This document shows, in pieces, positions 1 through 7,234 of a DNA stretch of 62,257 nt. The stretch is from Beijerinckiaceae bacterium (GTDB lineage: Bacteria > Pseudomonadota > Alphaproteobacteria > Rhizobiales > Beijerinckiaceae): the NCBI GenBank assembly GCA_947474545.1, contig CANJJI010000005.1, positions 1 to 62,257 of the forward strand, written 5' to 3'. The position numbers and the translations under genes are program-made. The notes beneath the pieces were generated by a model. It had not been told where the DNA came from. It saw only the letters and a program-made list of their open reading frames with translations, and did no database searches. The stretch's first letter is position 1. Every line of letters starts with the position of its first letter.

Positions 1-27
1 GAGATCATCCTGACTGGTCCTGCATAA

Positions 28-753
28 ATGGAAGTCTTGTCCCATCCAATCCTGAACGCCGACGAAGCCAAGAAAGCTGCCGCCGCCAGCGCCGCTGCGC
101 TGGTGAAGGATGGCATGCGCCTGGGCCTCGGCACCGGTTCGACGGCAGCCTTTTTCGTGGAGGAGGTCGGCGCTCTGGTCAAAAAGGGCTATTCCCTCCT
201 TTGTGTTCCGACTTCCGAGCGCACGCGGCAGCAGGCGCAGGCTCTCGGCATCCCCCTGACAACCCTCGATGAAACGCCCGAACTTGATCTGACTGTCGAT
301 GGTGCTGACGAGTTTGACCCGCAGTTGCGGCTGATCAAAGGGGGCGGTGGTGCATTATTGCGCGAAAAGATCGTAGCTGCCGCTTCGGCCGCCATGGTCG
401 TCATCACGGATTCCTCAAAGAGGGTTCCGGTGCTGGGCCGTTTTCCGTTGCCGGTAGAAGTCAATCCTTTCGGTCTGGAAGCGACCCGCCGGGCCGTTGG
501 GCGCGCGATCACGGCGGCTGGCTGTGCCGGGGCTGTCACCTTGCGCCTGAATGGCGAAGGCCATGTTTTCGTCACCGACGGCGGGCATTACATTCTGGAC
601 TGCGCGCTGGGCCGGATATCGGATCCGGAAAAGCTTGGCGCTTTGTTGCTGAATGTGGCCGGTGTGGTGGAGACCGGCTTGTTTCTGGGTATGGCCACAA
701 AAATCATCGTCGCCAGTAGCGGCGGAGTAGAAATCATCGACAATCCCGGCTGA
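28..753 (+). CDS. rpiA: Ribose-5-phosphate isomerase A
   Basis: Interconverts ribose 5-phosphate and ribulose 5-phosphate in the non-oxidative pentose phosphate pathway; cytosolic. The 241-residue length fits the family. Visible signatures are the phosphate loop GTGSTA (residues 35-40), the acidic DGADE (91-95) and [11 protein letters not shown] (104-114), which carry the catalytic and substrate-binding residues of RpiA. It is followed after 26 bases by the DUF2059 gene and then gor, an order common in Hyphomicrobiales (known from the group, not shown here). The start is 27 bases from the window edge, so a slightly earlier start cannot be excluded. Identification is secure. Confidence 0.97.
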   Translation: MEVLSHPILNADEAKKAAAASAAALVKDGMRLGLGTGSTAAFFVEEVGALVKKGYSLLCVPTSERTRQQAQALGIPLTTLDETPELDLTVDGADEFDPQLRLIKGGGGALLREKIVAAASAAMVVITDSSKRVPVLGRFPLPVEVNPFGLEATRRAVGRAITAAGCAGAVTLRLNGEGHVFVTDGGHYILDCALGRISDPEKLGALLLNVAGVVETGLFLGMATKIIVASSGGVEIIDNPG

Positions 754-779
754 AAACAGCCTCAATCAGGAGAAGCCCC

Positions 780-1319
780 TTGCATTTCATCAACACTTTG
801 CGCGCATTCGCCGTCGTCGCCGCCTGCGCATTCGCCGCGCCAGCCTTCGCTCAGGCTCAGGGCCAGGCACCGGCGCCAACCCCGCTTGCGATCGACAAGT
901 TGACCCCGGCACAGATTGCCCTGGGCAAGGAAGTGGTGATGCTTTCGGGCATTTATCGCACCTTTAACGCGTTCGTTCCCGCAGCCATGCAACAGATCTA
1001 CAACACGGTGACGCCGACACGGCCGGAAATCCGCAAGGATCTCGAAGACACGTTGAAGGCGCTGTTGCCCGAATACGAAAAACGTACGGAAGAAATGGTT
1101 GAACACACAGCCAAGCTCTTCGCCGCCGCGCTGCCTGAGGCCGAGCTGAAGGCAACCGTCGCATTTTTCAAGAGCGATGCGGGCAAGAAATATGTCGAAA
1201 TGCAGCCGCGTGTCGTCGATCAGATGGTCGTTGCAGTTGATGACTGGAACCGCAAACTTACGGGCGAAATCATGGATCGCGCCCGCACCGAGATGAAGAA
1301 AAAAGGCAAGGACATGTGA
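780..1319 (+). CDS. DUF2059 family secreted protein
   Basis: A 179-residue exported protein of unknown function. The first codon is TTG, supported by an AGGAGA Shine-Dalgarno at 768-773. The N-terminus is a Sec signal peptide with an AFA cleavage site near residue 24. The rest is helical and charged, with the DUF2059 region in the C-terminal half (around residues 85-150). It lies between rpiA and gor with short gaps and may be co-transcribed with rpiA. No catalytic motif is visible. Family assignment is from overall recognition and position; a periplasmic location is inferred. Confidence 0.8.
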   Translation: MHFINTLRAFAVVAACAFAAPAFAQAQGQAPAPTPLAIDKLTPAQIALGKEVVMLSGIYRTFNAFVPAAMQQIYNTVTPTRPEIRKDLEDTLKALLPEYEKRTEEMVEHTAKLFAAALPEAELKATVAFFKSDAGKKYVEMQPRVVDQMVVAVDDWNRKLTGEIMDRARTEMKKKGKDM

Positions 1320-1339
1320 TCAGCGTTTCGCTGGCAATA

Positions 1340-1382
1340 GCGTTTGCCGGAAAAGTGGACTCCGGTTTTCTGCAGCAAACGC
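1340..1382. repeat. Hyphomicrobiales intergenic palindrome, copy 1
   Basis: Inverted repeat with outer arms GCGTTTG / CAAACGC and inner arms CCGGAAAA / TTTTC around GTGGACTCCGG. The same element in inverted orientation is at 11224-11267. Palindromes with a GGAAAAGTGG core and its complement are very abundant between genes in Hyphomicrobiales. It lies between the DUF2059 gene and gor and could act as a transcript-processing or termination hairpin. Confidence 0.75.
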
Positions 1383-1399
1383 GTTCAGGCAACAAGAAT

Positions 1400-1440
1400 T
1401 AAAGTAGCGTTGCGTTGCGGAGCAACCGCAATGCACTTTA
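1400..1440. repeat. Imperfect inverted repeat upstream of gor
   Basis: Outer arms TAAAGT / ACTTTA with inner TTGCG / CGCAA and TTGC / GCAA pairs form an interrupted hairpin ending 12 bases before the gor start. It could be a leader hairpin or an operator for gor. No function can be assigned from sequence. Confidence 0.4.
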
Positions 1441-1452
1441 AGGGGCAGAACT

Positions 1453-2829
1453 ATGGCTGGTTTTGATGTTGATCTTTTCGTTATAGGCGCGGGTTCGGGC
1501 GGCGTGCGCGCCGCGCGCATTGCAGCGGGTTACGGCGCGAAGGTCATAGTCGCCGAGGAGTTTCGCGTCGGCGGCACCTGCGTCATTCGTGGCTGTGTAC
1601 CCAAGAAGCTCTACGTTTACGCCAGCCGCTTCGCCGAGGATTTTGAAGACGCGGCAGGCTATGGCTGGACCCTTCCAGCCAAGCCAGTTTTTGACTGGCG
1701 CAAACTCGTGGACGCCAAGGAGAAAGAAATTTCGAGGCTGTCCGGCATTTACAATACCAATCTCGAAAAAGCCGGCGTGCAGATTGTTTTGTCACGCGCC
1801 GAGGTCGAAAACGAGCATACGGTGCGGCTGCTTGCAGATGGCCGCCGCATCACCGCCAAATATATTTTAGTCGCGACAGGCGGCTCGCCTGCGCTGGAAC
1901 CTGCCATTCCCGGCATCGAACACGCCATCAGCTCCAACGAGATTTTCGATCTCGCAGAGTTTCCCAAGCGCCTGCTGGTAGTGGGCGGCGGCTATATTGC
2001 TGTGGAATTTGCAAGTGTCTTCGTGCGCCTTGGCAGCGCGGTGACTCAAGTGTTTCGTGCAGACAATGTGCTGCGCGGTTTTGATGGCGATATGCGCACA
2101 GGTCTCGGCGACGCGATGAAACACGCAGGCGTCGATCTGCGGCCGGGATTACTTCCTGCGAAGATCGAGAAAGCGGCAGGGGGGCTGCGGGTCACGCTCA
2201 GCGACGGCGCAGTCATCGAGGTCGATCAGGTTCTCATCGCCACCGGACGTCATGCCCATACCCGCGGGCTTGGGCTGGAAAAAGCAGGAGTGGAACTCAA
2301 GGCGAATGGTGCGGTGCAGGTGAACTGGGCTTCGCGCTCAAATGTTGAATCCATCTTCGCTGTCGGCGATGTGACCGATCGCATCAATCTGACCCCCGTC
2401 GCCATCCGCGAAGGCCATGCCTTTGCGGACAATATCTTTGGCGGCAAGGATATTCATGTTGACCACAAGGATGTCGCCAGCGCTGTGTTTTCAACGCCGG
2501 AAATCGGCACGGTTGGAATCAGCGAAGAAGAAGCGCGCGCAACCTGCGATGTCGTGGATGTCTATAAATCATCGTTCCGCCCGATGAAGGCGACGCTGTC
2601 GGGCCGTAACGAACGCACGATCATGAAAATCGTCGTCAATGCTAAAACGGATCGTGTGCTCGGTGTTCATATCCTCGGCCACGAAGCCGGCGAAATGGCG
2701 CAATTGCTCGGCATAGCCGTGAAAATGGGCGCGAAGAAATCTGATTTCGACGCGACAATGGCGCTGCATCCCTCCGCGTCGGAAGAACTCGTGACCATGC
2801 GGACAAGAACTGCGCGGTATGAGCGGTAG
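1453..2829 (+). CDS. gor: Glutathione-disulfide reductase
   Basis: NADPH-dependent reduction of glutathione disulfide; cytosolic FAD homodimer. The 458-residue protein shows the FAD-binding GAGSGG (12-17), the redox-active disulfide C43/C48 in GGTCVIRGCVPKK, the NADPH-binding GGGYIA (178-183), and the C-terminal catalytic His in HPSASEE (about 439). GGTCVIRGCVPKK is the glutathione reductase variant rather than dihydrolipoamide dehydrogenase or mercuric reductase. A purine-rich AAGGGG lies just upstream of the ATG. The gene is followed by a composite palindromic repeat. Confidence 0.95.
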   Translation: MAGFDVDLFVIGAGSGGVRAARIAAGYGAKVIVAEEFRVGGTCVIRGCVPKKLYVYASRFAEDFEDAAGYGWTLPAKPVFDWRKLVDAKEKEISRLSGIYNTNLEKAGVQIVLSRAEVENEHTVRLLADGRRITAKYILVATGGSPALEPAIPGIEHAISSNEIFDLAEFPKRLLVVGGGYIAVEFASVFVRLGSAVTQVFRADNVLRGFDGDMRTGLGDAMKHAGVDLRPGLLPAKIEKAAGGLRVTLSDGAVIEVDQVLIATGRHAHTRGLGLEKAGVELKANGAVQVNWASRSNVESIFAVGDVTDRINLTPVAIREGHAFADNIFGGKDIHVDHKDVASAVFSTPEIGTVGISEEEARATCDVVDVYKSSFRPMKATLSGRNERTIMKIVVNAKTDRVLGVHILGHEAGEMAQLLGIAVKMGAKKSDFDATMALHPSASEELVTMRTRTARYER

Positions 2830-2834
2830 GTGTT

Positions 2835-2937
2835 TGTCATCCCGGAAGATCGAACAGCGATTTATCCGGGACCGTTTTTCAAATGTAACAAAAGCCAAAC
2901 GATCCCGGCTCTGCGGTGCGCTCCGGCTGGGATGACA
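2835..2937. repeat. Composite palindromic intergenic repeat, copy 1
   Basis: About 103 bases bounded by TGTCATCCCGG and its complement CTGGGATGACA, with internal ATCCGGGA and GATCCCGG blocks and a CTCTGCG..CGC stretch. A second copy in the same orientation is at 32779-32875. This is a REP/BIME-like mosaic. It occupies most of the 282-base gap between gor and the aldolase start. Confidence 0.7.
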
Positions 2938-3111
2938 GGTATGCTGGCAAGGCGAGCGGGTTAAAGGTTTACTGATCCTGAGTAGCCGCCGGAAGCGGCG
3001 TATCGAAGGCCGAGGGCTTCCTTCAGGACGCTTCACCGATTGATGCCGCCCTTGCGCTTCGATCTGCGCCGTTCCATCATGCGACCCAGACTAACAAAAA
3101 CGGGGAAACGC

Positions 3112-3873
3112 ATGTACGAGGATCTCAAGCAAAAACTCATCGACGCGGGCCGCATACTTTATGCCGAGGGTCTGGGCGATTATGTCGCCGGACATATCAG
3201 CCTGCGCCTGCCCGACAATCCCGGCCGCTTTCTGATGAAGCCTGCTGGCATCGGCATCGAGGAAATGAGCCAGTCGAACATCATCATTGTCGATCTCGAC
3301 GGCATGAAGGTCGAAGGCGCTTCGAACCGGCACAACGAAGTGTTTATCCATTCCGAAGTTTTACGCGCGCGGCCGGAAATCAATTCGGTTGTCCATGCCC
3401 ATCCCATCCATACCGTGGCGTTTTCCTCGCTGGGGCGGGAATTACGCGCGGTCGGCAATGACGGCACCGTGTTTCACGGCGGTGTCCCCGTGTTTTCCGA
3501 GACGACCGATCTCATCACTACCAGTGAGCGCGGCAAGGCTGTAGCGAATACGTTGAAAAACCGGCCGGCGCTTATCCTGCGCAATCACGGCATCGTCGCC
3601 ACGGGCGCCAGCGTTCAGGAATCTGTGTGGATGTCGCTGAAGCTGGAAAAGGCCTGCAAGACGCAGATGTTGGCGGAAGCCGCCGGCGGGCCAAAACTCT
3701 TCGTCAAGGACGAGGATGTCGCCGACAAGCAGAAAAAATCGCTGCGCCAGGATCTCTTCGACAACGCCTTCGACTACGCCCTGCGCAATTTCAAACGCAC
3801 ATATTGCGCCTGTTGCCTCGACAAGGAGGACGTAGTCGGGCCCTCCACGTTCAAGGCGAGCCCGGGGGGCTGA
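3112..3873 (+). CDS. Class II aldolase/adducin family protein
   Basis: A zinc-dependent aldolase-fold enzyme, possibly acting on a sugar phosphate or a similar hydroxy-carbonyl compound; the substrate is unknown. The catalytic Glu is in NEVFIH (75-80), the first two metal histidines in HAHP (95-98) and the third in RNHG (157-160). The ATG at 3112 follows CGGGGAAA; in-frame ATGs also exist at 3040 and 3079, so a longer product is possible. The C-terminal tail is unusual, with a Cys-rich CACCLDKED stretch, and is encoded by a 67-bp segment duplicated at 4708-4774. A toxin-antitoxin cassette follows immediately. Confidence 0.88.
   Translation: MYEDLKQKLIDAGRILYAEGLGDYVAGHISLRLPDNPGRFLMKPAGIGIEEMSQSNIIIVDLDGMKVEGASNRHNEVFIHSEVLRARPEINSVVHAHPIHTVAFSSLGRELRAVGNDGTVFHGGVPVFSETTDLITTSERGKAVANTLKNRPALILRNHGIVATGASVQESVWMSLKLEKACKTQMLAEAAGGPKLFVKDEDVADKQKKSLRQDLFDNAFDYALRNFKRTYCACCLDKEDVVGPSTFKASPGG
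3807..3873 (+). repeat. 67-bp direct repeat, left copy (aldolase 3' end)
   Basis: Encodes the last 21 residues and stop of the aldolase. It matches 4708-4774 at 66 of 67 positions; the difference is C at 3843 against G at 4744. The offset between copies is 901 bases. The arrangement resembles an attachment-site duplication at a gene 3' end. Confidence 0.9.
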
Positions 3874-3889
3874 GGTTGCTTTTCTTTAC

Positions 3890-3907
3890 TGGGGTTTCCC
3901 CATTTTT
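3890..3907 (+). terminator. Terminator-like hairpin after the aldolase gene
   Basis: Stem TGGGG / CCCCA with a TTT loop, followed by five T residues. The stem is short but GC-rich. It would end aldolase transcription before the toxin-antitoxin promoter. Confidence 0.55.
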
Positions 3908-3915
3908 GCATTGCG

Positions 3916-3940
3916 ACCTATAGCACGTTGTGCTATAGGT
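3916..3940. promoter_or_regulatory. Perfect 11-bp inverted repeat, candidate antitoxin operator
   Basis: Arms ACCTATAGCAC and GTGCTATAGGT are separated by GTT. The site ends 26 bases before the toxin GTG. A possible promoter, TTGCGA (3911-3916) and TATAGG (3934-3939) with a 17-base spacer, overlaps it. XRE-type antitoxins usually repress their own operon by binding such palindromes, so this is the likely autoregulatory site (inference). Confidence 0.6.
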
Positions 3941-3966
3941 TGGATTGACTGCGGGAACTATTTCAC

Positions 3967-4335
3967 GTGCGGGTTTTTGTTACCAAGACGTTCCGGCGGT
4001 TTCAGCGCAAGGAGAAGATTGGGGATCTTGCGCTTCGGCTGGCCATCGAGCGGGCTGAAGAGGGTTTGATCGATGCCGATCTCGGCCAAGGGCTGATCAA
4101 GCAGCGCGTTGCACGTCCTGGAGAAGGCAGGCGTGGCGGTTATCGAACCGTTATTGCTTATCGCTCGGCGCATCGGGCCGTTTTTCTTTTTGGGTTTTCC
4201 AAGAGCGCATTATCCAACATTGACAGCACCATGCTTGCCCTTTGGCAAGCCATCGGAGCCGATTTGTTGGCGGCGAATGCGCAAGCCATCGAGGCAGCCA
4301 TCGAAAGCAACGAGTTGAACGAGGTTCCGCCATGA
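3967..4335 (+). CDS. RelE/HigB-like toxin of a type II toxin-antitoxin system
   Basis: A 122-residue basic protein resembling the RelE/HigB-type toxins, which are usually mRNA interferases. It begins with GTG. Seen are the Arg/Lys-rich N-terminal part (TKTFRRFQRKEK), the central YRTVIAYR and the FGFSKS segment, which is typical of this toxin group with the gene order toxin then antitoxin. Its TGA (4333-4335) overlaps the antitoxin ATG (4332-4334), so the two are translationally coupled. The pair sits inside a cassette flanked by duplicated aldolase 3' ends. mRNA cleavage is inferred from the family. Confidence 0.82.
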   Translation: MRVFVTKTFRRFQRKEKIGDLALRLAIERAEEGLIDADLGQGLIKQRVARPGEGRRGGYRTVIAYRSAHRAVFLFGFSKSALSNIDSTMLALWQAIGADLLAANAQAIEAAIESNELNEVPP

Positions 4336-4670
4336 AAGCCAAATCCTCCAATGCCGCCCGCATGCGCGCAGAGCTGCTCGAAACGGCGCAAGGATTGCAT
4401 CGCGCGGGAATCGTCAGCACAGGAACGCTTGAAAAAATCACCGCGCGAGAAGTAGATTTTGAAAAGCTGCCGCTGCTGAAACCACCGCGCGGCGCTGAGA
4501 TTGTCGCCATGCGCGAACGGGCGAATATGAGCCAAGCCGTCTTCGCCCGCGTCCTGAATGTTGGAACCAGTACGCTCAGCCAATGGGAGCGCGAAGAAAA
4601 ACGCCCCCGCGGAGCCGCCGCGCGTCTGCTGGAGGTGGTGAGGAAGAATGGAGTTCAGGGCGTGTTGTAG
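4332..4670 (+). CDS. XRE-family antitoxin
   Basis: A 112-residue partner of the upstream toxin. The C-terminal half holds a Cro/C1-type helix-turn-helix (about residues 56-84) including RANMSQAVFARVLNV and TLSQWE. The N-terminal 50 residues are the likely toxin-neutralising part. The ATG overlaps the toxin stop as ATGA, which fixes the start; an upstream in-frame ATG at 4242 lies inside the toxin gene and is less likely. It probably represses its own promoter at the palindrome 3916-3940. Confidence 0.85.
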   Translation: MKAKSSNAARMRAELLETAQGLHRAGIVSTGTLEKITAREVDFEKLPLLKPPRGAEIVAMRERANMSQAVFARVLNVGTSTLSQWEREEKRPRGAAARLLEVVRKNGVQGVL

Positions 4671-4707
4671 GGTGCGGGATTGGCGATGCGGGCGGCACGC
4701 CGTCAAA

Positions 4708-4774
4708 CGCCTGTTGCCTCGACAAGGAGGACGTAGTCGGGCCGTCCACGTTCAAGGCGAGCCCGGGGGGCTGA
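4708..4774 (+). repeat. 67-bp direct repeat, right copy (aldolase 3' end remnant)
   Basis: A headless copy of the aldolase C-terminal codons and stop, with no start of its own, ending 6 bases before the convergent cytochrome b561 stop. It has one mismatch to 3807-3873. Either copy could be the ancestral gene end. Confidence 0.9.
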
Positions 4775-4780
4775 AGGCGC

Positions 4781-5314
4781 TTAGTCGCGTTGTCTCTTCC
4801 AGCCATGCACCATGGCGGCAACAAGGTTTTGCTTCTGCCGCCATGAGGTGAAGATTACCCCGCCGACATGCAGTGCCGCCAGCGGCAAGATAAGTGTGCC
4901 GAGGAAGGCGTGCAGATCCTCCATCCATTCGACGCCCCAGAAATAATCGGTCGTGTAAAGCCAACCGGTGAAACCGGTTGCTGCAATAGTGAAAAGCAAC
5001 GCCGCGATCATCCAGCCGCCGAGCGGATTGTGGCCGGTATAATTGGCTTCCCTATTTGCCAGAAGATCGCGCCCATAGGCAAAAACTACACGTGGCCCAC
5101 GCAGAAAGTCGCTAAAGCGCGCATGAGGCGAGCCGGTAAATCCCCAGACAATCCGCAGCAAGACAATGATCAATGCTGAATAACCAATATAATCATGCAC
5201 ACGGCCATAGCCGTCTCGCGTGAGCCAGGCGGCAGTTATGGCGCTGACGAGCGACCAATGGCCGATGCGAACCCACAGATCCCATACACGCAGGAATTGC
5301 GGCACGGGGATCAA
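4781..5314 (-). CDS. Cytochrome b561 family membrane protein
   Basis: A 177-residue membrane protein expected to bind two b-type hemes and pass electrons across the inner membrane. Four hydrophobic helices are visible, with heme-ligand candidates H19 (RIGHWSL), H40 (GRVHDYIGY), H135 (MEDLHAFLG) and H149 (LAALHVGG). The spacing fits the cytochrome b561/Ni-hydrogenase b-subunit fold. Its start overlaps the stop of the PepSY gene by four bases, so they form an operon. PepSY-b561 pairs are often partners of small c-type cytochromes or ferric reductases; the partner is not visible here. Confidence 0.88.
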   Translation of the reverse strand: MIPVPQFLRVWDLWVRIGHWSLVSAITAAWLTRDGYGRVHDYIGYSALIIVLLRIVWGFTGSPHARFSDFLRGPRVVFAYGRDLLANREANYTGHNPLGGWMIAALLFTIAATGFTGWLYTTDYFWGVEWMEDLHAFLGTLILPLAALHVGGVIFTSWRQKQNLVAAMVHGWKRQRD

Positions 5315-5589
5315 CGTGTGGTGGTGGTCATGTGCTCAAATGTGACGGGGTGAAAATAGGATTCCACGCGCTGCCCCTTGTCGTTGACCGCATAGACTTC
5401 GTAGCAGCCGCCGTCCTCCTTGATACGCCTGATATTCCAGCCTTTCCCCGTCAATTCTGCCTTCAAACTGTCCATAGATTTCCAGCCTGATTTGGGCCCG
5501 GATTTGCACGTCATCACACCCGTGGCATGTACGGGGGCGCTCGCCGCAAACGTCAGCAGGCCAAAAACTATCAATGCGCGTGTCATCAT
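5311..5589 (-). CDS. PepSY domain-containing secreted protein
   Basis: A 92-residue periplasmic protein with a signal peptide (cleavage near VHAT, residue 23) and a single PepSY-type fold: the helix around LKAELTGKGWNIRRI, then two strands GGCYEVYAVNDKG and ESYFHPVT. Two Cys residues (CKSG and GGCYE) may pair. An AGGGAG Shine-Dalgarno precedes the ATG. A second ATG follows immediately (MMTR), so the start is ambiguous by one codon. It is the first gene of a two-gene operon with cytochrome b561. Confidence 0.82.
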   Translation of the reverse strand: MMTRALIVFGLLTFAASAPVHATGVMTCKSGPKSGWKSMDSLKAELTGKGWNIRRIKEDGGCYEVYAVNDKGQRVESYFHPVTFEHMTTTTR

Positions 5590-5720
5590 GTTCAGAGCTC
5601 CCTAATCCAGACCGGCATTGCCAGCGCTGATCTCATATCAAACAGGTGACGAATATTCGGCAAATGACTTTTTATTAAATTTGCGAATTGAAATAATTCA
5701 AAATTGGCCGGATCAGTATC

Positions 5721-5757
5721 AAAAAAAGCGGCATACCCGGGCTCGGTGAGGCCGGGT
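5721..5757 (-). terminator. Candidate terminator downstream of the LLM monooxygenase
   Basis: On the minus strand, a hairpin with arms ACCCGG / CCGGGT (5752-5757 and 5735-5740) is followed 7 bases later by a run of seven T residues. It lies about 40 bases past the LLM gene stop. The gap before the T-run weakens the call. Confidence 0.4.
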
Positions 5758-5796
5758 GAGTGCGCGCCCCACTAATTTATTCGCATAGCCTGGAGA

Positions 5797-7146
5797 TCAC
5801 TGTGCCGCCGCCTTCGCAGCCGCGCCTGTAAAAAACCGGTTCTCCGGCCTCGGCAGGCCCAGATTTTCGCGCAAGGTCGCGCCTTCATATTCTTTGCGGA
5901 ATATGCCGCGCCGCTGCAATTCCGGCACGAGGTTATCGACGAAATCGTAGAGGCCGCCGGGATGATAGGGGAATTGTACGGTAAAGCCGTCAGAGCCTTC
6001 CATCGTCAGCCATTCCTCCATCTCGTCTGCGACGCTTTTTACCGTGCCGACCATCGCCAGACTTGCATAACCGCCAATGCGTTGGGCAAGTTGGCGCACA
6101 GTGAGATTGTCGCGCTTGGCAATCATGATCGCGCGTTCGCGTGATGTCTTGCTCTGTTCGGTCTCGGGGATTTGAGGCAGGGGGCCATCGAGATCGAATT
6201 TCGAGGCGTCAACGCCCAACGCGATGGACAGCGAAGGCAGGCAGGAATCTTCATGCACGAGGCTGTCGAGAACTGCGCGCTTTTTCAACGCTTCTTCCTT
6301 GGTGTCGCCGAGAATGACCATACAGGCCGGCAGGATCTTGATGTGATCGCGATTGCGTCCCAGCTTTTCCGCGCGCCCTTTCACGTCTGCAAAAAACGCC
6401 CGTGCAGCCGTGAGATTGGGTAGCGAAGTGAAGATCATCTCTGCGGTTTCTGCGGCCAGTTGCTTGCCGGATTCCGATGCGCCTGCCTGCACAATCACAG
6501 GCCAGCCCTGCACAGGCCGCGCAATGTTCAACGGTCCGCGCACATCCAGAAATTCACCGTGATGATCGAGCACATGGATTTTATCAGGGTCAGAAAAGAT
6601 GCCGCTTTCCACATCGCGCACAATCGCGTCGTCGGCAAAACTGTCCCACAGACCAGTGACGACATCATAAAACTCGCGCGCGCGGCGATAGCGCGTGGCA
6701 TGGTCCATATGCTCCTTATGGCCGAAATTCATGGCAGCATCGGGATTGGACGTGGTGACTATATTCCAGGCAGCACGGCCATTGCTGATGTGATCCAGCG
6801 AGGCAAAGCGCCGGGCAATATGATAGGCCTGATCGTATGTTGTCGATGCGGTAGCCGCCAGCCCAATCCGCGAAGTTGAGACCGCAAGTGCAGACAAAAG
6901 CGTGAAAGGCTCAAACGACGTAATCGTATGGCTGCGCCGCAAAGCCTTGAACGGCATGTTCAGCACCGCCATGTGATCGGCCATGAAGAAGCTGTCAAAT
7001 TTACCCGCTTCAAGTTTTTGCGTCAGTTGCTGGATTTTCGAGAAATTGAAATTGACGTCCGCCCAGCCGCCCGGATAGCGCCACGCGCCCGTGTGAATAT
7101 TGGCGGGACGCATGAATGCGCCAAGATGCAATTGTCTTTTGGCCAT
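5797..7146 (-). CDS. LLM-class flavin-dependent monooxygenase (NtaA/SnaA/DszA group)
   Basis: A 449-residue FMNH2-dependent bacterial-luciferase-like oxygenase of the nitrilotriacetate/pristinamycin/dibenzothiophene-sulfone monooxygenase group. Visible family features are the N-terminal LGAFMRPANIHTGAWR, the ADHMAVLN segment, the GLAATASTTYDQAYHIARRFASLD stretch in two blocks, RAAWNIVTTSNPDAAMNFG and the VQAGASESG phosphate-binding region. An AGGAGG lies before the ATG. It is co-directional with, but separated by lptF from, a sulfonate-type ABC importer. Oxidation of an imported organosulfur or amine compound is plausible (inference). A separate flavin reductase is needed and not seen here. 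Confidence 0.92.
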   Translation of the reverse strand: MAKRQLHLGAFMRPANIHTGAWRYPGGWADVNFNFSKIQQLTQKLEAGKFDSFFMADHMAVLNMPFKALRRSHTITSFEPFTLLSALAVSTSRIGLAATASTTYDQAYHIARRFASLDHISNGRAAWNIVTTSNPDAAMNFGHKEHMDHATRYRRAREFYDVVTGLWDSFADDAIVRDVESGIFSDPDKIHVLDHHGEFLDVRGPLNIARPVQGWPVIVQAGASESGKQLAAETAEMIFTSLPNLTAARAFFADVKGRAEKLGRNRDHIKILPACMVILGDTKEEALKKRAVLDSLVHEDSCLPSLSIALGVDASKFDLDGPLPQIPETEQSKTSRERAIMIAKRDNLTVRQLAQRIGGYASLAMVGTVKSVADEMEEWLTMEGSDGFTVQFPYHPGGLYDFVDNLVPELQRRGIFRKEYEGATLRENLGLPRPENRFFTGAAAKAAAQ

Positions 7147-7234
7147 GAGAGACCTCCTCTGGTATACCCAAGGCTATAGATTACGGCTATCCCGGTAACA
7201 AGGGAAGTCACCCCCACGTGATGCTCCGGCTACA

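Larger units (their letters stand above)
3874..4707 (+). mobile_element. Putative inserted toxin-antitoxin cassette (no integrase)
   Basis: An 834-base unit carrying a terminator-like hairpin, an operator palindrome and a complete toxin-antitoxin gene pair, exactly enclosed by the two 67-bp copies of the aldolase 3' end. Without it, the aldolase stop would lie 6 bases from the convergent cytochrome b561 stop. No integrase, transposase or terminal inverted repeat is visible, so mobility is inferred only from the flanking duplication. Confidence 0.5.

Noticed and set aside
4708-4774. Right 67-bp repeat as an integron attC site
   Set aside because: No RYYYAAC/GTTRRRY core sites and no consistent fold-back structure; the copy equals a protein-coding gene end.
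4583-4774. Small open frame ending in the aldolase tail
   Set aside because: Starts inside the antitoxin gene in another frame and merely runs into the repeated aldolase end; it is not a gene of its own.
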